DNA from: an uncultured Prevotella sp.
GTDB lineage: Bacteria > Bacteroidota > Bacteroidia > Bacteroidales > Bacteroidaceae
Assembly (NCBI GenBank): GCA_944321645.1
Contig: CALUMB010000005.1
Coordinates: 16,010-80,009 of the forward strand
Length of the DNA: 64,000 nucleotides
Direction: 5' to 3'
In this document: positions 57,765 through 64,000 of the stretch, piece by piece
Position numbering within the stretch: position 1 is the stretch's first letter
Layout: every line of letters starts with the position of its first letter
The notes under the pieces: model-generated
Seen by the model: only the letters and a program-made list of their open reading frames with translations
Database searches by the model: none
What the model was told of the DNA's origin: nothing
Made by a program: the position numbers and the translations under genes

Positions 57765-58559
57765 ATGAAACAAGCAGCTAAAAAGATGCTAACACTTAAG
57801 ACACTGAACAAGAACAACGTCTGGGACCTGCAGGAGAATGACATATTCCGCCTGATGGACGGTATTGGCAAAGACATTGACCTTAGGGATAACATCCGCC
57901 ATTATGCAGACATAATGCGCACTGCCTTTACAATAGAGGAGGTGGACGGCGAATCGGCAGCCGTACAGAAGAAGTACGAAAAACTTGGTTTTAAGGTCGG
58001 CCAAGTCAAAATTGACGAAAACGCCAAGAAGACGTGGGCTGTCAAAAAGCGCCCCATAATGCGTGTCACAGACCTCACCTACGAGAACATACACCACATC
58101 ACAGCTGCCAAACTCATCGAAGTGCTCGACCGCAACTTCGGTGGCGGATGGGATTCACTGTCGCAAAGCATAAAAGACATTATCGAAAACGGCTTCGACA
58201 TATCAACCACCACGTTGCCCAAAGACAGGCTCCACAAGCCGGGAGGGATGTACGACAAGAAAGTGGCCGACGGTTTCGAGGTGCTCGAAATACCCAAGGG
58301 AACATGGGTGGAAGCAATTTTCGCCAAGCCCAAACCAGAAATGGAGAAGCCGAAGCTCACACTACAGCAGTCGAAAGACGAAGAATTGCCAGACGACGAC
58401 TACGAAAACAACGAAGAGGAAGACGAAGAGCCTATCGAGCCTGACGGTTTTTCCGACGACGACATAACGGAAGACAACTACCGCACGACTTTCGAGATAG
58501 AAAGCGACCCCGACGAGGAGGCCGACGCAATGGCCGACTACGACGGCAGCGAACCTTGA
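57765..58559 (+). CDS. Unrecognised protein with a long acidic C-terminal tail
   Basis: 264 residues from the ATG at 57765 (MKQAAKKMLTLKTLNKNNVW). No signal peptide or membrane segment. Residues 1-205 look globular with mixed charge, including WAVKKRPIMRVTDLTYENIH and NFGGGWDSLSQSIKDIIENG. Residues 206-264 are almost all Asp, Glu, Pro, Gly and Ser. I do not recognise a family. The good promoter, codon pattern like its neighbours and a clean stop make it a real gene. The acidic tail suggests a nucleic-acid-mimicking or chaperone-like part, but that is a guess. It has no operon partner. Confidence 0.8.
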   Translation: MKQAAKKMLTLKTLNKNNVWDLQENDIFRLMDGIGKDIDLRDNIRHYADIMRTAFTIEEVDGESAAVQKKYEKLGFKVGQVKIDENAKKTWAVKKRPIMRVTDLTYENIHHITAAKLIEVLDRNFGGGWDSLSQSIKDIIENGFDISTTTLPKDRLHKPGGMYDKKVADGFEVLEIPKGTWVEAIFAKPKPEMEKPKLTLQQSKDEELPDDDYENNEEEDEEPIEPDGFSDDDITEDNYRTTFEIESDPDEEADAMADYDGSEP

Positions 58560-58661
58560 CCACACGCATGACGCACACGGACACCAAAGCCACACTCACG
58601 GCAAACGGTGCGCCGTGTGTTTTGTTATTATAACAACCATAACCCATCAAACAACTAACAA

Positions 58662-60863
<2,202 letters not shown>

Positions 60864-60879
60864 CAAAGTCTGGCTGAAA

Positions 60880-60917
60880 CAAGAGGCTGTGCCGAAATTG
60901 GCACGGCCTCTTGTTTT
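60880..60917 (+). terminator. Terminator after hppA
   Basis: CAAGAGGCTGTGCC pairs with GGCACGGCCTCTTG (one G-T pair), loop GAAATT, then TTTTG. Confidence 0.8.
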
Positions 60918-61274
60918 GTAGAAGTTCAAACTAAATGAAACAAAGCATTTCACGAACCGAAGCCGCAAAAAGCTTAAATGAGTTCCACAAACCAATATTG
61001 GGAAAGCAAACGCACATACATGAACGCACGCAAATGAAATAGAGACTTGCCCAAGATTGTTTTAAACCAATAGCTACACGAGGTTGCAAAACGGCACATT
61101 TCACAAATACCGCCATAAACGCCTCGCCCAACTTGAAAATGATAGCATGGGCGGCAGCAAAAGCAATTTTACGACCTCGAAACTGATGCCAAATCGGCAA
61201 ATAAGGCTCGGGCAAGGCCACCCTGCGGGATGCACCCGCGCCCTTGGCCTTGCCCGTATAAATGTATAATGGCT
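60918..61274. other. Intergenic region between hppA and the sigma factor
   Basis: No gene recognised. One palindromic unit like those of the 22-bp-phased arrays, CAAAACGGCACATTTCAC, lies at 61087-61104. A terminator hairpin follows at 61209-61256. Nothing else was recognised. Confidence 0.45.
61209..61256 (-). terminator. Terminator of the sigma factor transcript
   Basis: A 12-bp stem (61209-61220 with 61245-61256, CGGGCAAGGCCA and its complement) encloses an inner GCGGG/CCCGC stem. The minus strand continues AGCCTTATTTGCC. It starts 18 bases after the sigma factor stop. Confidence 0.65.
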
Positions 61275-61973
61275 TTACCTGGCATCCCTTAGCGCCTTGT
61301 AGAGCTTGCGCATGGCCTTGTCGCGTATCTGGCGCACCCGCTCTCGCTTGAGGCCCATGTTCTCGGCCGCCTCGGCCATGGTCTGCTTGGCACAGCCTAT
61401 GCCGTAAAGGGCGGCCAGCACGCTGCGCTCACGCCCGGCGAGGCTTGCCAGAGCCTCGGCTGCCACGACGCCACGTCGTTCGGCATCGATGTTAGAGCCA
61501 ACCTCCTGCTCGCCGGTGCCAGCAAGTGTCGCGAGCAGGCTTACGCCCTCGCGCCCACCAAGCGGTGCGTCAACGGACATGGTTCTGCCCCCCACACCCG
61601 CAAGCCGCGAACTAAGGTCGGGCTGTGGGTAGTGCTCGCCCTGAGCTTCTATGGCACGTTCCATGCGCCGACGCACGAGGGGCGCGGCGTATGACACGAA
61701 GCGTCCACGCGAGGCATCGAACTTTGCCGCCGCACTTACGAGGGCAATGTTGCCCTCGCTCACGAGGTCTTCCACGGCCAAGCCGCGTCCGCGATATTTG
61801 TTTGCCACTGACACCACAAAGCGCAGGTTTGCCGTCACCAGCCTATCGAGCGCACGCCTGTCGCCCGACTGCGCCCGCGCGGCAAGTTCGCTTTCTTCCG
61901 CTTCGGAAAGCACTTCCACCTTACATATCTCGCCTATGTACTTGCCCAAGGCACTATCGTCTTTGTCTTGCAT
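61275..61973 (-). CDS. Sigma-70 family RNA polymerase sigma factor with shortened region 3
   Basis: 232 residues. Regions 1.2-2 resemble the Bacteroidota primary sigma factor (SALGKYIGEI...ANLRFVVSVANKYRGRGLAVEDLVSEGNIALVSAAAKFD). In region 2.3-2.4 the usual aromatic pair is replaced (FVSYAAPLVRRRMERAI). The roughly 50 residues of region 3 are largely missing: after ERAIEAQGEHYPQPDLSSRL the sequence goes straight to the region-3.2-like MSVDAPLGGREGVSLL. Region 4 is complete, with the helix-turn-helix (TMAEAAENMGLKRERVRQIRDKAMRKLYKAL). It should read a promoter set of its own. It lies 41 bases after nadE on the same strand. Confidence 0.88.
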   Translation of the reverse strand: MQDKDDSALGKYIGEICKVEVLSEAEESELAARAQSGDRRALDRLVTANLRFVVSVANKYRGRGLAVEDLVSEGNIALVSAAAKFDASRGRFVSYAAPLVRRRMERAIEAQGEHYPQPDLSSRLAGVGGRTMSVDAPLGGREGVSLLATLAGTGEQEVGSNIDAERRGVVAAEALASLAGRERSVLAALYGIGCAKQTMAEAAENMGLKRERVRQIRDKAMRKLYKALRDAR

Positions 61974-62014
61974 AGCTATATGTTTTTGGAAAACTGATAA
62001 TGGTCAAAGAATCG

Positions 62015-63955
62015 TCAGAGCCCTTCACACTCAGCGACCCACAAGGCCGCTGAGGCATCGCTGGGCATTCGCCAATCGCCGCGCGGACTTAGGGCAACGC
62101 TGCCCACCTTAGGGCCATCGGGCAGGCACGAACGCTTGAACTGCTGGCTGAAGAAGCGGCGGCAGAAGGTGGTGAGCCAGTGCCTGATGGTTGACTCGTC
62201 GTAGTGTTCCACCTCGGGGTGCGAGCCGTTGAACGCCCTACAGGCCAGCATGAAGATCTTGGCGGGCCTAAAACCGAAGCGGACGAAATAGTAGAGGAAG
62301 AAGTCGTGCAGTTCGTATGGCCCCACGAGGTCTTCGGTCTTCTGGCTAATATTGCCCTGCCCGTCGGCGGGTATCAGCTCGGGACTGATTGGCGTGTCGA
62401 TTATGTCGAGCAGCGTGGCCTTGGTCTTTTCGTCGGCATCGGCCATCGCCACGTAGCGCACGAGGTGGCGTATGAGCGTCTTCGGCACCCCGGAGTTGAC
62501 ACCATACATCGACATGTGGTCGCCATTGTATGTTGCCCAGCCCAATGCCAGCTCGCTAAGGTCGCCCGTGCCAATAACGATGCCGCCAAGCTGGTTTGAA
62601 AGGTCCATAAGTATCTGCGTGCGCTCACGCGCCTGGCTGTTCTCATAGGTCACGTCATGTACGGACGCATCGTGGCCGATGTCTTCGAAATGCCTTGCCA
62701 CGCTATCGGCAATGCTTATCTCGCGCGACGACACTCCGAGAGATGCCATCAGGCTCGTGGCATTGGCGTGGGTGCGACCGGTCGTACCGAAGCCAGGCAT
62801 TGTCACCCCAACGATGCCCTTGCGGTCAAGCCCAAGCTTGTCAAAGGCACGCACGCACACAAGCAATGCCAAGGTGGAGTCGAGCCCGCCACTTATGCCC
62901 AGCACCACGCGCTTGCTGCCGGTGTGCCTCAAGCGCTGGGCAAGGCCGAGCGTCTGTATGCCCAGCACCTCTTCGCACGAGGCCGCCATATCTGGCGACT
63001 GGGGGATGAAGGGCAGCGGGTCTACGTCGCGCATGAATATGAAGTCGCGCGCCTCCACGGGCTTTGCGCCCACTACATCGGCATCGGCCATACGCGATGC
63101 GCCCACGAAAGTACTGTTGACGCGACGCTCCGCACGCAGCCGCTCAACGTCAACCTGCGCCACCAACAACTGCGGCTCTATGGAGAAGCGGTCGCCCTCG
63201 CACAGGAGGTGCCCGTTTTCATAGACGAGCGCATTGCCGCCGTACACCACGTCTTGCGTGCTCTCGCCGAAGCCGCATCCCGAATAGACATACCCGCTTA
63301 TGGTTCGCGCACTCTGTTGAGCCAACAGGGCCTTAAGATAGGCATGTTTGCCTATCAGCTCGTTGCTTGCCGAAAGGTTGAAGATGACATCAGCCCCGGC
63401 CAACGCGAGATTGTCGCTTGGAGGAACGGGAGCCCATGCGTCCTCACAAACCTCCACGCCGAAACGCATACCGGAAATAGTCGCGAACAGCTTTGGCCGC
63501 GAAGACACGACGACCGTGTTGCCGGCAAGGCATATCTCGGTGTCGCGAAGTTCACGCGCGGAGGCAAACCAGCGCTTCTCGTAGAACTCGTTGTAGTTTG
63601 GCAAGTACGTCTTTGGCACGACTCCGAGCAGGCATCCCTTTTGTATCACGGCGGCACAGTTCAACAACAGGCCGTCGGCCACTACTGGCAGACCAACTAT
63701 GGATATGACATCGAGCTTGCGGGTGAAGTCGAGCAGCCGCATCAATGCCTCGTCGGCCTTGTCGAGCAGCAACTGCTCGCGAAACAAATCCTGGCAAGAA
63801 TAGCCCGTGATGCACAGTTCAGGAAAGCACACGACCTCTACACCACGCCCCTCGGCACGTGCAATCTCGCGCTCGATGGAGTGGAGGTTGAAGTCAACAT
63901 CAGCCACGCGCACGGCAGGGATGGCGGCGGCAACGGTAACAAATCCATATTTCAT
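62015..63955 (-). CDS. nadE: Glutamine-dependent NAD+ synthetase
   Basis: 646 residues in two domains. The N-terminal nitrilase-like glutaminase has the triad Glu in CFPELCITGY, Lys in VPKTYLPNY and Cys in GVEVCEDAW. The C-terminal ATP-dependent NAD synthase starts near residue 310, with the ATP loop LGISGGLDSTLALL. It makes NAD+ from nicotinate adenine dinucleotide using glutamine nitrogen. The start ATG (63955) is 12 bases after the stop of the upstream gene, so the two look co-transcribed. Confidence 0.95.
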   Translation of the reverse strand: MKYGFVTVAAAIPAVRVADVDFNLHSIEREIARAEGRGVEVVCFPELCITGYSCQDLFREQLLLDKADEALMRLLDFTRKLDVISIVGLPVVADGLLLNCAAVIQKGCLLGVVPKTYLPNYNEFYEKRWFASARELRDTEICLAGNTVVVSSRPKLFATISGMRFGVEVCEDAWAPVPPSDNLALAGADVIFNLSASNELIGKHAYLKALLAQQSARTISGYVYSGCGFGESTQDVVYGGNALVYENGHLLCEGDRFSIEPQLLVAQVDVERLRAERRVNSTFVGASRMADADVVGAKPVEARDFIFMRDVDPLPFIPQSPDMAASCEEVLGIQTLGLAQRLRHTGSKRVVLGISGGLDSTLALLVCVRAFDKLGLDRKGIVGVTMPGFGTTGRTHANATSLMASLGVSSREISIADSVARHFEDIGHDASVHDVTYENSQARERTQILMDLSNQLGGIVIGTGDLSELALGWATYNGDHMSMYGVNSGVPKTLIRHLVRYVAMADADEKTKATLLDIIDTPISPELIPADGQGNISQKTEDLVGPYELHDFFLYYFVRFGFRPAKIFMLACRAFNGSHPEVEHYDESTIRHWLTTFCRRFFSQQFKRSCLPDGPKVGSVALSPRGDWRMPSDASAALWVAECEGL

Positions 63956-63967
63956 AATTCGCGGTCT

Positions 63968-64000
63968 TTACTTGATGGTAACCTGTGTCGCCCCGTAGCC
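63968..64000 (-). CDS. C-terminal end of an unidentified gene (partial)
   Basis: On the minus strand the frame GYGATQVTIK ends with TAA (63970-63968) and is open to the window edge. It sits 12 bases upstream of nadE on the same strand, the usual spacing of an operon partner. Too short to identify; other frames are possible, but this one closes neatly before nadE. Confidence 0.4.
   Translation of the reverse strand, partial: GYGATQVTIK

Noticed and set aside
58592-58624. Weak hairpin with TTTTG before hppA
   Set aside because: Only about 6 uninterrupted base pairs with a bulge; could end the acidic-protein transcript but too weak to list.

Overview
The window is chromosomal DNA of a Bacteroidota bacterium, most likely Bacteroidales and Prevotella-like. 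This rests on Bacteroidota-type promoters (TTTG, about 20 bases, then TAnnTTTG) before many genes, starts that rarely show a Shine-Dalgarno sequence, TonB-dependent receptors with a carboxypeptidase-regulatory-like N-terminus, a Porin_10 protein, a DUF4468 protein, the atp order D-C-(membrane gene)-B-E-F-H-A-G, and Bacteroidota-type fused PiT-PhoU and two-domain NAD synthase proteins. No phage, insertion sequence or CRISPR array was seen. The content is mostly housekeeping and envelope genes, with several repeat-bearing intergenic stretches.

Layout. 1-9.1 kb: end of a phosphate transporter, pyrBI, a class A penicillin-binding protein and uvrA. 9.1-12.4 kb: tRNA-Thr and tRNA-Gly, an EFR1-type ferredoxin/flavodoxin protein and a secreted M6 metalloprotease, closed by a perfect 38-bp inverted repeat. 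12.4-19.6 kb (minus strand): porin, rlmD, the KDG operon kdgK-(small DUF4177-like gene)-kdgA, a TIGR02757 gene and uxaB; uxaB, kdgK and kdgA are steps of galacturonate breakdown. 19.9-25 kb: a Wza/Wzc-like export pair and a phosphohexomutase. 25.4-34.1 kb: a frameshifted Ig-like surface protein, an AlaX-like editing protein, a TonB-dependent receptor, a DUF4468 protein and a Porin_10 outer-membrane protein. 34.3-44.2 kb (minus): nhaD, pfkA and the whole F-type ATP synthase operon. 45-54 kb: a second TonB-dependent receptor, two identical tRNA-Lys genes, lon-tgt-lptG-like and a DEAD-box helicase. 54-64 kb: a TRIC-like channel, a 2-hydroxyacid dehydrogenase, rarA, an unrecognised acidic protein, the membrane pyrophosphatase hppA, an unusual sigma-70 factor, nadE and the last codons of one more gene.

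Most notable. (1) The ATP synthase a subunit reads Gly where the stator Arg (E. coli aArg210) is expected, by one base. (2) Two 221-bp intergenic elements (27790-28010 and 57260-57480, opposite orientation) share both ends and keep the same register of four short palindromic units spaced exactly 22 bp. A third array with the same 22-bp spacing lies at 44687-44760, and a single unit at 61087. They sit beside genes for two TonB-dependent receptors, rarA and an unrecognised protein. (3) A 48-codon gene is hidden inside the kdgK-kdgA operon. (4) The sigma-70 factor lacks most of region 3. Energy conservation is a theme: F-ATPase, NhaD and a K+-dependent membrane pyrophosphatase all lie here.
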